Assembly (NCBI GenBank): GCA_947462815.1
Contig: CANHQR010000004.1
Location: forward strand, 26,447-90,446
Direction: 5' to 3'
Length of the DNA: 64,000 nucleotides
Source: Pseudobdellovibrionaceae bacterium
GTDB lineage: Bacteria; Bdellovibrionota; Bdellovibrionia; Bdellovibrionales; JAMPXM01
Shown: piece after piece, positions 25,177-32,597 of the stretch
Layout: the number at the start of each line of letters is the position of its first letter
How positions within the stretch are numbered: the stretch's first letter is position 1
Position numbers and translations under genes: made by a program
Notes under the pieces: model-generated
Seen by the model: the letters and a program-made list of their open reading frames with translations, nothing else
Database searches by the model: none
Told to the model about the DNA's origin: nothing

Positions 25177-26964
25177 GTGCCGGATTCACTTCCTCCCTCG
25201 AGCGAAGCGCACGTCGAGTCCTCTCGGTTCGCTCGATCGAGCCGTGTGTTGCGCCTTCTGATCATGTCCATCGTGTTGACCGAGTTGGCATTGCAAGGCG
25301 CTGCCGCCGTCGCGCAATTCTTGATGACTTTTTCAATTCGCGCACAGACTCCATCCTCACTCAGTGACTCCGAGGCTTTCCAAACCCGCGTACTCTGTGT
25401 TGGCCACTCACTCACGCTTGGTGCCGAGTCCCCCGCTCTCCTGACTTACCCCGCGCAACTTGAAACTCGTTTGCAGACTCGGTCGCAAGCTCAAGGTCAA
25501 CGGGTGCAAGCTCAAGGTCAACGGGCTCAAGTCATCAACGCGGGAAAACCCGGGTGGCCAACTCGACGTCATCTCTCAACGCTGCCTGATCTACTCAGCC
25601 ATCATCGACCTCATGTGCTTGTTCTTTGGAGCGGCGATCATGATTTTGAAGCCGACACGCTTCGCGAGCCCGCGCCCTGGATGACTCATCTGACCCAACA
25701 CATCAAGCTCCTGCAGCTCGGAAACTGGGTGTGGCAAAGCCTTCGGCTGCGAGAGTTCAATCAGCCGGATCCTCAGCTCAATTCTCTGGACAATTCTTTG
25801 GCCAATGCTCGGGGCGAAACTCGCTACGCCGATCTTTTGCCCAATTCGGACGAGAAGCTTGTCTCCCTGATCGCTTCGCGCGTGGACCCCCTCGTCGACG
25901 CCATTCGAGCGACGCCAGGACCTGCGGGAACTTCGCTTCGGGATCTTGCGCTCCGCACGCAAGCGAAGGATCGGCCCCGCGGCCTGCACCCTCGACATTG
26001 GGCGCTCACGCGCGCCCATCTGCACATCACCGAGGCGGCCGACTTCCAAGCGGCTCTGCGTATTCTTCAGGAATGGGCCGAACAGAATACCGAGCCGGCA
26101 CTTTCCCACTTGCTCTTCGCCCAACAGATGCGCGATTTGGAGCCGCAAGTCCATGCCTGGTTCAAACTCCAAGAGCTCCACCTGCTGCGCTTGCAGGCTT
26201 TACCCGAATTCAGGTCCCAGCCAGATCTCATCCGCCGCGTTCAGCATCTCCGAGAAGTTCAGCTCGCCCAGTTGAGCTCCAGCGAGACACAAAGTCTTTT
26301 TGAAATCGCTCCCGAACTTCCGTCTTTGGCCTGGGAAGTGATCGTTCGCCAACTCACGTCTCCCTCTTCTCGGGAAGCCAGTTTAGTTCTTCTCCGAAAA
26401 CACATGATGGCGTTAAGCGATTCTCCCGTTCTCGGGCAGAGCCTTCTTGGACTCCGCTACCATACAACTTTGAAACCCGATGAGCTTCGCGCTGCGTGGG
26501 AGCGCCTGCCGCCCCTGATCGATGGCGCAATTCAAAATGAACTTCAGCAGAGATTTGAAGCGGCCTTGGAGGTTTCGGCTCCGGATCAAATGCGAACTTC
26601 ACTTCGTGAGGTCTTCGGCGAGATCAAGAAACTCGCCGAAACTTCAGGTGTTCAACGCATTCTGGTATTGGGCTATCATCCGGTTCGCGCTCCCAGAAGC
26701 TCGGTGTTCTACAAATACCGCCAAACTCTCAATCAAAATCTCGAAGGCGTCGCACGCGAGCTCGACCTCGAATTTGTGTCGCTCGAGCGCGCCTTCGTCG
26801 CTCGTTACGGAAACGGACGCGACAGCCTTGAGGCACTGAACTCACTTCATCATCAACCCGACCAACTTTGGGATTCGCACTTGAACGCGGCCGGCAATGA
26901 GTTCGTCGCAAGAGCCGTCGATGAGGCTCTCAGCCGTCCGCCCGCTTTGGAGTCCTCGCCTTAA
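25177..26964 (+). CDS. large SGNH-hydrolase-like protein with a helical insert
   Basis: The 595-residue protein starts at GTG with GAGGAG seven bases upstream. A hydrophobic segment near residues 27-50 suggests a signal or anchor. An SGNH-like fold seems split: CVGHSLTLG (nucleophile block, His replacing the usual Asp before Ser), NAGKPGWPT and LWSGDHDFE (third block, with Asp-His-Asp instead of xND) lie in residues 68-155. The closing Asp-His block LWDSHLNAAGNEFV is near the C-terminus. Between them lie about 400 residues that look like helical repeats. A nearly exact 21-bp duplication adds QAQGQR twice near residue 105. The divergent third block leaves activity uncertain. Confidence 0.65.
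   Translation: MPDSLPPSSEAHVESSRFARSSRVLRLLIMSIVLTELALQGAAAVAQFLMTFSIRAQTPSSLSDSEAFQTRVLCVGHSLTLGAESPALLTYPAQLETRLQTRSQAQGQRVQAQGQRAQVINAGKPGWPTRRHLSTLPDLLSHHRPHVLVLWSGDHDFEADTLREPAPWMTHLTQHIKLLQLGNWVWQSLRLREFNQPDPQLNSLDNSLANARGETRYADLLPNSDEKLVSLIASRVDPLVDAIRATPGPAGTSLRDLALRTQAKDRPRGLHPRHWALTRAHLHITEAADFQAALRILQEWAEQNTEPALSHLLFAQQMRDLEPQVHAWFKLQELHLLRLQALPEFRSQPDLIRRVQHLREVQLAQLSSSETQSLFEIAPELPSLAWEVIVRQLTSPSSREASLVLLRKHMMALSDSPVLGQSLLGLRYHTTLKPDELRAAWERLPPLIDGAIQNELQQRFEAALEVSAPDQMRTSLREVFGEIKKLAETSGVQRILVLGYHPVRAPRSSVFYKYRQTLNQNLEGVARELDLEFVSLERAFVARYGNGRDSLEALNSLHHQPDQLWDSHLNAAGNEFVARAVDEALSRPPALESSP
25485..25525. repeat. in-frame 21-bp tandem duplication inside the SGNH-like gene
   Basis: The 20-base sequence GCAAGCTCAAGGTCAACGGG occurs twice (25485-25504 and 25506-25525), separated by one T. 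The 21-bp period keeps the frame and repeats the peptide QAQGQR. It is a recent duplication in a variable loop. Confidence 0.9.
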
Positions 26965-27895
26965 CCCTCGATTTGACAGGCCTGAGGGACTTCGCCTTCT
27001 TATTGACCCGAACCTTAGGCTGCGCCACTCGAGACTGAGCTTCGGCCGCTAAAGGCTTGGCCAGCTTTCGCAACTTGAGGGCACGAGGCACTGACTTCTT
27101 CGCTGGATAGCGGAGCGCATGACGGATCACCCAAAGCCGCTGAGGCGAAGCGCCCTTCAACCAAGCTTCGGCCCATTCCAAGGCCAAATCCAGGTTGTCT
27201 TTCGCCACGTCGCCGAGATGATTCGCTACACTTCGCCGCACATAGAGGGAGGAATCATCCTTCAGAGCTTCCAGAATGGAGCGCGTCGGGCGCGGATTTT
27301 GAATCAGCGCTGGAATTCTCATTCCCCAAGGTAAACGAGGCCGACTTCCCTCTGAACACCATCGGCGCACGTGCTCACTTTCGTGTTCCACCCACTGCTT
27401 GAGAAGTTTCAAACTTCGCTCGGGCTCGCGAATGAGGAAAGGCCGCACGGAAAATTCCGCCGTAAATCTTTGGGTCAGTTCGCGTTGCGCAAGCATGGAC
27501 GCCATAAAGGGATCTCGGCCTCCATTGCCTTCGGCATCGAGTCCGTAATTCGCAATGAATTGGCTATGGGGCAGATAGAAGAAGACCCCTAGCCCCAAAT
27601 TCTTTTCCAACTCGCGCGAGGGCATGGAATTCATCAAAATTTCGAGCGCTTCTTCATACCGCTCAGGGAGATGCGACCTCAATACCGCCGCGATTTGGTG
27701 GGATCGTTGAAACAAGGACTGCCCGCCTAAGCCGCGAGCCGCTTCGCGAACAAAACTCTCAGCAGCAAACGCGGGATGCGCGCTGCTAAGATTTTCGGCC
27801 AACACGCGAAGAGCTGGCGGCGAGAGAATTTCTGCGAGAGAACTACCTTTTTGAATCGAGCCTGCGCCCGCGGGCGGTGCCTTGAGTTTCGCCAT
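26930..27895 (-). CDS. DNA alkylation repair protein (AlkC/AlkD-like HEAT-repeat glycosylase)
   Basis: From the ATG at 27895 the protein is 321 residues; this start has GAAGGTG eight bases upstream, whereas the frame open to 28030 gives an unlikely N-terminus. HEAT-like helical repeats carry the family signature: HVRRWCSEGSRPRLPWGMRIP, then ILEALKDDSSLYVRRSVANHLGDVAKDN (shown here in two parts around residues 190-245). Relatives excise 3-methyladenine or 7-methylguanine from DNA without base flipping. The last 45 residues are very basic (Lys/Arg/Pro rich), probably a DNA-binding tail. The 3' end overlaps the convergent SGNH gene by 35 bp. Confidence 0.85.
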   Translation of the reverse strand: MAKLKAPPAGAGSIQKGSSLAEILSPPALRVLAENLSSAHPAFAAESFVREAARGLGGQSLFQRSHQIAAVLRSHLPERYEEALEILMNSMPSRELEKNLGLGVFFYLPHSQFIANYGLDAEGNGGRDPFMASMLAQRELTQRFTAEFSVRPFLIREPERSLKLLKQWVEHESEHVRRWCSEGSRPRLPWGMRIPALIQNPRPTRSILEALKDDSSLYVRRSVANHLGDVAKDNLDLALEWAEAWLKGASPQRLWVIRHALRYPAKKSVPRALKLRKLAKPLAAEAQSRVAQPKVRVNKKAKSLRPVKSRVKARTPKRADG

Positions 27896-27983
27896 GCACG
27901 CACCTTCGCATAGGGTGAGTGGCGACGCAACCCAGAGGCCTCGCTCTTCGGATCGGCTCAGCCCCCAAAAGAGCTGGCCGAAC

Positions 27984-28379
27984 TCACACCTTTGATCTGA
28001 GAAGCTCCGCATAGGCACGATCTTCCACATCGATGTGCTCGCGCAGCCATTGATCGCAAAAGTTGACTGTGTCCTTCAAGAGTTGCCGCTTTTGCTCCAG
28101 GCCTTCGGCCTCACGAAGTGCCGTGTAAACTTCCATGGCTCGCACGCGAAAATCGCGGTGCAATCCCACATGCGACTCGAGAAAGTCCTCGAGGCCCTGC
28201 TCGGCCAAAAACGTTTCTTCCAATTCCAAATGCGTCTTCGCATAGTTCACCAGATCAAGAATCAAGAGCTGCACGTCGCCCTCGTCGGGTTCCGGCCTCT
28301 GACCTCGATCGATCAGCTCAAAAAGCCGGGCGTGCTGAGCATCCATTTCAGGTACACCGATTCGATATCGCTCTTCCAT
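27984..28379 (-). CDS. bacteriohemerythrin
   Basis: The 131-residue protein has all seven ligands of the non-haem di-iron site: His16, His50, Glu54, His70, His74, His115 and Asp120 (QHARLF; HLELEE; HVGLHRDF; HIDVED). Length and spacing match single-domain bacterial hemerythrins, which bind O2 reversibly and may buffer or sense oxygen. Its start codon overlaps by one base the stop of the upstream receiver-PilZ gene, so the two were an operon, suggesting a link between oxygen sensing and motility or surface behaviour. Confidence 0.93.
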   Translation of the reverse strand: MEERYRIGVPEMDAQHARLFELIDRGQRPEPDEGDVQLLILDLVNYAKTHLELEETFLAEQGLEDFLESHVGLHRDFRVRAMEVYTALREAEGLEQKRQLLKDTVNFCDQWLREHIDVEDRAYAELLRSKV

Positions 28380-29194
28380 TAGCTCATTCCTTTCGGTGCG
28401 GGTTTGGAAAGATCGCGGCTTGGGTTCACCCGGCCGGGGATCGAGGACTCCACGCTCACCTTCGCCCGAGGCGTCGTATCCGAGCTTACCGCATGCGCAT
28501 CAATGTACTGTTTCTTCAACCACAGACGGACAGCCGTCAATGTCGACCGCGAATGGCCCAGGAAGGACAATCGACTTTCAAAGTGATCCTCACCCGCTCG
28601 AGGCTGGCTACTCACCACTCGAGCCCAAACTCCCAGAGAGTTTTCACCAAACATCGGGCTCTGCAATCGCAAAGTCTCGCCCGTCTGAAACTGCACGGGA
28701 CCGCGAAGCACAACACTATATTCCGAAGCGCGCAGAACGTCCGTTGCAATTGAAACCTGCAGCGAGCTCGTCACGTCTAAACTGAACAAGAGGTCTTCCT
28801 TGAGCAGTCGCGTCGACCCCAACGCGATCTGCAGCTTCTGAAACAAAAAGCTCAGATCCACAGGCTTGGTGATGAGATCCGCGTAACCTTGCCAGAGGAG
28901 CTTTTCCACTCCATCTAAATCGCGCTCTGCGCCCAAGAGAATAACCGGCGCATTTTGATTCCCGAATTGCACAGAGAGTCCTGCTCGTAACTTCCTCACC
29001 CAATCCGCAGAGTTGGGATCATGAAAGGCTTCGTCGAAGAGCACAGCGGCAAATTAATGTTGATGACCGTACTCGGCAAAATTTCGGCCGTTGGAGCAGG
29101 GATAAACCTTCAGTGGCTCAACGCGGATCTTTGATGCGCCCTGAATATCTTTGGCGAGCTGAAGATCATGGCTGAATAGCAAGATGGATGGCAA
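28379..29194 (-). pseudogene. receiver-PilZ protein gene interrupted by an in-frame TAA
   Basis: Reading leftward from a TTG at 29194 (GGAGG five bases upstream), one frame encodes a receiver-like domain (PSILLFSHD; VLFDEAFHDP with the Asp; LITKPVD with the Lys) followed by a PilZ-like domain from about residue 140 (SLDVTSSLQVSIATD; FQTGETLRLQSP) and a Ser/Pro-rich tail. Codon 47, at 29056-29054, is TAA, yet homology-like sequence continues on both sides in the same frame. The part after the stop can be read from a GTG at 29044 (221 residues), but that start has no ribosome binding site and loses the first half of the receiver. Either a recent nonsense mutation or a base error. PilZ domains bind c-di-GMP; the missing DD pair (SHD) suggests a degenerate receiver anyway. 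Confidence 0.7.
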
Positions 29195-29219
29195 ACGAAC
29201 CTCCGCGAAAGCGGATGCG

Positions 29220-29248
29220 CCTCATGCAGCCTCATGCAGCCTCATGCA
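29220..29248. repeat. 10-bp tandem repeat, three copies
   Basis: CCTCATGCAG is repeated three times, the last copy lacking its final G. It lies just upstream of the receiver-PilZ gene, within the 320-bp gap between that gene and tmRNA. Nothing else was recognised in this gap apart from the tmRNA promoter region. Confidence 0.85.
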
Positions 29249-29514
29249 TCCGAGTGCATCTGATCGCCAAGTTTTCAGTCTATCGAGACTTCGGCCCGAG
29301 ATCGCGCGGAAGTCAGACTTGAGAACATTTGATTCGTCAATACTTCGGGTGTGGGCCGAGTCCCATCGCACAAGGATTCTGGCGATCTCGACTTCACGAC
29401 TTTGAACCAATTTGAAACAGCTGAGCCGTGAGGCGGAGAGCGTTAAGGTCACTGAACCCGGCTTTTTTCCGCGCGCATCGCCCACAAAACTCTGTTACAC
29501 TCTCCAAGTTCACC

Positions 29515-29863
29515 GGGGGCGCACTGGTTTCGACGTGGGTGCTGAACTCCGAGGAGCATGCCGGGGCGCACGAGGTCCTCGTAAAAACGTGCAACTTGTA
29601 ATTGGCAACGATTACGCTCTTGCTGCTTAATGCACGCAACGCGACCGACTCTTTGATCGTGTGAGTCGAGTTCGCGCAATTTAGCGATCTCGGGCGCGCT
29701 TGGTTTTCTCCAGCGAGCGCGCTCTAAACAAGCTGGGGGAGGGACAGAAAGAAGTGTGTCGTTCAACGTCCTTCTGTCATCCAAAATTGAGCGACTAAGC
29801 ATGTAGCCCGCCTCGTGACGGATCTCTCGCGGACGGGGGTTCGATTCCCCCCGCCTCCACCAA
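29515..29863 (+). ncRNA. ssrA: tmRNA (transfer-messenger RNA)
   Basis: The 5' end GGGGGCGCACTGGTTTCGAC is the classic tmRNA start. The 3' end has a T-arm GGGGGTTCGATTCCCCCC and ends GCCTCCACCA with CCA encoded. The acceptor stem pairs seven bases, GGGGGCG with CGCCTCC, including one G-U. The length of 349 is normal for one-piece tmRNA. The tag frame at 29604-29630 reads GNDYALAA then TAA. tmRNA rescues stalled ribosomes and marks the product for proteolysis, with SmpB (not in window). A possible -10 element TACACT lies at 29496-29501; no convincing -35 was found. Confidence 0.97.
29604..29630 (+). other. ssrA: tmRNA tag-peptide reading frame
   Basis: Codons GGC AAC GAT TAC GCT CTT GCT GCT TAA encode GNDYALAA. 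The resume codon is GGC rather than the frequent GCA, preceded by the A-rich stretch GTAAAAAC and TAATT. The ALAA ending is the usual degron for ClpXP/ClpAP. I recall a similar tag in Bdellovibrio but could not check this. Confidence 0.85.
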
Positions 29864-29875
29864 TTTCAGAGTTTG

Positions 29876-29903
29876 AGAACCCGGGCCGTCCCCCGGAGTT
29901 CTC
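29876..29903 (+). terminator. strong hairpin just after tmRNA
   Basis: GAGAAC pairs with GTTCTC around an inner CCGGG/CCCGG stem, twelve bases after the tmRNA 3' end. There is no T run, so it is more likely a processing or stabilising structure, or a Rho-assisted end, than a complete intrinsic terminator. Confidence 0.4.
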
Positions 29904-30007
29904 GCCACTCGATTTTGGGAATTGGTTACGGATTTTAATAAGTTGATCTGAGCCGCAGCTCTGAAGCGGCAAATCCAAGAATGCAAAATGGGGACGAAAA
30001 CGTTGAA

Positions 30008-30046
30008 CCCGAGGGGCTGAGACAACACAGACTTCGGGCTTTTTTT
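30008..30046 (+). terminator. candidate intrinsic terminator downstream of tmRNA
   Basis: CCCGA (30008-30012) can pair with TCGGG (30034-30038), followed by C and seven T (30040-30046). The loop is long at 21 bases, but the T run is good. It would end the ssrA transcript before the VOC gene fragment. Confidence 0.5.
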
Positions 30047-30076
30047 ATGAGGTGGGGACGAAATGGAGAAATTGTG

Positions 30077-30199
30077 ATGATGGACATGAACCACATCCAG
30101 TTGAATACGGCGAATGTTGATGCCGCGGCTAAGTTTTATGGCCACTTCTTCGACTTCACCGTCCAGAAGAAGCATGGGGATGGTTTGTTTCTCTGGAAC
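30077..30199 (+). pseudogene. 5' fragment of a VOC/glyoxalase-superfamily gene, cut by an IS element
   Basis: An ATG with GGAG eight bases upstream opens a frame with MNHIQLNTANVDAAAKFY and the following FDFTVQKKHGDGLFLWN, the first beta-alpha-beta unit typical of VOC (glyoxalase/bleomycin-resistance) proteins, including a possible metal-ligand His in NHIQL. After 41 codons the frame runs into the terminal repeat of an IS3-type element, which supplies the stop. The rest of the gene is not found on the other side of the IS, so the 3' part was deleted. Confidence 0.75.
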
Positions 30200-30229
30200 T
30201 GACCTGGCCGGCTTAAATTGGTCCAGATG
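30200..30229 (+). repeat. left terminal inverted repeat of the IS
   Basis: Thirty bases beginning TGACCTGGCCGGCTTAAATT and ending GGTCCAGATG are the exact reverse complement of 31486-31515. TG at the tip is usual for IS3-family ends. Confidence 0.95.
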
Positions 30230-30298
30230 AAATGTTAATCTGGGCCCGAAAGGTCTGTCTTGTTTGATTGGTCCGCTCTGAGGCTTAGAAGTTCTGCG

Positions 30299-31141
30299 TC
30301 AACAAGCGATCTGTGTTTGCATCTTTCTGCGTGCAAATTCTCTTGGTGTCAAGTTTCCGATCGAACTGTGAGGCTTCCATTCGTTGTATTCGATTCTCCA
30401 TTTCTCGACGATCTCTTTTGCATGTGCGAGCGATTGAAAAAGATGAACGTTCAGGCATTCATCGCGAAGCTTGCTGTTGAACGATTCGATGTGCCCGTTT
30501 TCTGTGGGCTTTCCAGGACGAATGAAGAATAACTTCACGCCGTTGATGTAGGCCCACTGGTCCATGATCTTCGAAGTAAACTCCGACCCATTGTCGACGC
30601 TGATCGTTTCTGGTAGCCCTCGAGTCACGCGAAGATACTCGAGCATCTCGACAACATGATTTGATCTCAGTCCAAAATCGAGTTCGATCCAAAGACATTC
30701 TCTCGTAAACTTATCGATCAGATTTAGCGTTCTGATTTTCTTCCCGCAGATCAATTGATCGTGCATAAAATCCATCGACCACACTTCGTTAAGTTTAGTT
30801 GGCTTTGTCGGCGGCACGCGAAGCTGCGTGATCACGCGGCGTCGACGCTTGGGCTGAGTTCTTACATAGAGATTTTCCTCTCGGTAGATTCGGTGGACTT
30901 GGTCTTTGCCGAGCTTAAAACCCTCGCGGAGCAGCAGTATGTGTAGCCTTCGATAGCCATAGCGTGGTCGGTCTTGAGCGAGCTCTTTCAAGCGAAGACG
31001 AACAGCTCGGTCATCACGAGGATGTGGCTCATAGCGAATCGAGGAACGCCATTGATCGAAGAGCCTGCACGCGTAGCGTTCACTCACGCAAAACTTCGCC
31101 ATCAAATGCCTGATGGCGAAGCGAAGTCTTGCAGGCTTCAA
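30299..31141 (-). CDS. IS3-family transposase OrfB (catalytic part)
   Basis: The frame begins at a TTG overlapping the orfA stop and gives 280 residues, but the natural product is the OrfAB fusion made by -1 frameshifting from orfA. The rve integrase core is intact: Asp124 (WSMDFMHD), Asp183 (ISVDNGSEF) and Glu219 (NGHIESFN), with 35 residues between the last two, the IS3 DD(35)E spacing. An HTH_21 region precedes it (RYGYRRLHILL). The sequence pattern fits the IS407 subgroup. Confidence 0.94.
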   Translation of the reverse strand: MKPARLRFAIRHLMAKFCVSERYACRLFDQWRSSIRYEPHPRDDRAVRLRLKELAQDRPRYGYRRLHILLLREGFKLGKDQVHRIYREENLYVRTQPKRRRRVITQLRVPPTKPTKLNEVWSMDFMHDQLICGKKIRTLNLIDKFTRECLWIELDFGLRSNHVVEMLEYLRVTRGLPETISVDNGSEFTSKIMDQWAYINGVKLFFIRPGKPTENGHIESFNSKLRDECLNVHLFQSLAHAKEIVEKWRIEYNEWKPHSSIGNLTPREFARRKMQTQIAC

Positions 31142-31404
31142 AACTTTTTTGAAACGACCTCTTGAAGCATTTGTTTATCCAGAAGTAGATCCGCAACAAG
31201 TCGCTTCAACCGGGAAATCTCGTCGTCTTGCTGCTTGAGCTTTCTGAGCTCTGTGACGCCAAGGCCTGCGTATTTACGCTTCCAGGTGTAGAACGTCTGC
31301 TCGGTGATTCCGAGCTCACGAACGATGTCTTTTATCGCCTCGCCGGCCTCTTGGCGCCTCAGCGTGTGGATGATTTTTTCTTCTGTGAATCTCGACTTTT
31401 TCAT
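31138..31404 (-). CDS. IS3-family transposase OrfA
   Basis: From the ATG at 31404 (AAGGAG upstream) the 88-residue protein is a typical OrfA: an HTH of the Tnp_IS3 group (SRFTEEKIIHTLRR; LGITEQTFYTWKRKY) followed by a leucine-zipper helix (ELRKLKQQDDEISRLKRL). It ends KKF-stop. The penultimate codons form the slippery A-AAA-AAG, so a share of ribosomes shift to -1 and make the OrfAB transposase. OrfA alone usually regulates transposition. Confidence 0.93.
   Translation of the reverse strand: MKKSRFTEEKIIHTLRRQEAGEAIKDIVRELGITEQTFYTWKRKYAGLGVTELRKLKQQDDEISRLKRLVADLLLDKQMLQEVVSKKF
31144..31150 (-). promoter_or_regulatory. programmed -1 ribosomal frameshift heptamer A-AAA-AAG
   Basis: On the coding strand, orfA reads TCA AAA AAG TTT TGA. 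The heptamer A AAA AAG is in the zero frame, and slipping back one base leads directly into GTT TTG AAG CCT, the orfB frame. This is the classical signal by which IS3-family elements make OrfAB. Confidence 0.85.
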
Positions 31405-31485
31405 GGGTCTCCTTATGGTGATTTGGAGACCGCTTGTCACGTCGCTTCTAAGATTTTGATGGACCAGTTATTTCAAAGCAGGCCA

Positions 31486-31515
31486 CATCTGGACCAATTT
31501 AAGCCGGCCAGGTCA
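31486..31515 (-). repeat. right terminal inverted repeat of the IS
   Basis: Thirty bases beginning CATCTGGACC and ending GGCCAGGTCA are the exact reverse complement of 30200-30229. This end lies upstream of orfA. Confidence 0.95.
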
Positions 31516-32227
31516 CGTGCATCTTCTAGGCTTAGGAGCCAGTGAGCGTTGAGACACTCGTTGCGGAACTTCCCGTTGAATGACCCAATAAATTCGTTCT
31601 CGTTTGGTTTTCCGGGATTGATGAAATCAAGTTTAATTCCGCTAGCATCAGCCAACTGATTCATTACTGCTCCGGTGAATTCGGATCCATTGTCGATACG
31701 AATCGAAGCTGGGAGAGCTTCGATCGAGTCGAGTGCTCGAGCGACTCTTTGGCCTGGGATCGAGAAGTCAACGTAGAGCGCTTTCCACTCACGCGTTAGC
31801 TCATCGATGACCGTGAGTCCACGGAACCTTCGGCCTGATGGACCAAGCTGATCGGAGACGAAGTCCATCTACCAACGCTGTTTTGGCTTCGCGGGCTTTG
31901 GCATCGGAACGCGAGGTTTGTGATCCTGCCTTCGACCTTTTGCGATGCTCGATTGAAAGACTCTCGGCCTTGTAGATACGTCGGAATTTTTTTTTTCATT
32001 TTGATTCCATCCACTCGTTTCATCCATCTCAAAAGTTGGCCATAGCCCCACGATGGACGGTCTTGCGCCCGCTGCTTGAGTAGCGCGATAAATGTCGGAT
32101 CATCGACACTACTTCAAAGCGTGGCGATTTGCTTTTCTTGAGAGCTTTAAGAGCCTACAGGCACGGCACTCGCTAAACTGATGCTGCTCTTGAAGACGCC
32201 GAGCCGCCGCCTTCCTGGCCTGAGGCG
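31516..32227 (-). pseudogene. transposase orfB remnant of the second IS3 element
   Basis: Recognisable pieces are RLQEQHQFSECRACRLLKLS, then KPRVPMPKPAKPKQRW, then MDFVSDQLGPSGRRFRGLTV, IRIDNGSEFTGAV and IDFINPGKP-like text down to LSLEDAR. A TAG at 31871-31869 falls between QRW and MDF, where intact relatives read WSMDF. At 31586-31584 the DDE glutamate codon has become GGG (ENEFIGSFNG instead of ...IESFNG). Reading-frame changes occur upstream. The enzyme is dead in at least three ways. Confidence 0.88.
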
Positions 32228-32494
32228 CTACCACTTTCGACTGTTCACGTCCTTCAGTGCGATGATGTCGAGGACTTGCTCGGGAACCAGAAGTTTAAGC
32301 TTTGCGTTCTCCGTCTCGAGTGCTCGAAGTCATTTGGCATCGGATGCTTCCATGCCGATAAACTTTGCTTTCCAGCGATAGATCGTCTGCTGGGTGATCG
32401 AGTGCTGCCGATAAACTTCCTTGATCGGCATCCCTTTTTCGAGCTGCTGCAATACCTGACTGATCTGTTCTTCCGTGAACCGTACACCTTTCAT
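32228..32494 (-). pseudogene. transposase orfA remnant of the second IS3 element
   Basis: From the ATG at 32494 the frame reads MKGVRFTEEQISQVLQQLEK and continues to WKAKFIGMEASDAK, then TGA at 32332-32330 where relatives have Arg, then LRALETENAKLKLLVPEQVL to the normal end at a TAG (32230-32228). Apart from that CGA-to-TGA change the frame is intact, so decay here is modest. Confidence 0.85.
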
Positions 32495-32597
32495 TTGCCT
32501 CTCCTACGGTCGATTTTGAAACGAGGAGACTCTCAGCCAGTGGCACTAAGATCAGTGCGCACTTCGAGTTTCGATTCTGATTAGGTGAATGATAAGC

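Larger units (their letters stand above)
30200..31515 (-). mobile_element. complete IS3-family (IS407-like) insertion sequence
   Basis: The 1316-bp element is bounded by perfect 30-bp inverted repeats (30200-30229 and 31486-31515), beginning TGACCTGGCCGGCTTAAATT and ending in its complement. Inside are leftward orfA and orfB transposase frames joined by an A6G frameshift site, with an intact DDE triad. It looks recently active. The flanks (GGAAC on the left, CGTGC on the right) do not form a target duplication. The left flank is a VOC gene and the right a different IS remnant, so an IS-mediated deletion probably followed insertion. Confidence 0.95.
31516..32545 (-). mobile_element. decayed second IS3-family element, truncated
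   Basis: A leftward orfA-orfB pair distinct from the neighbouring IS is recognisable but broken: a TGA within orfA, a TAG within orfB, shifts between frames and loss of the catalytic Glu. The 3' end of orfB is cut off at 31515 by the complete IS and does not resume on its far side. The upstream terminal repeat could not be defined; about 32545 is an estimate. Confidence 0.85.
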
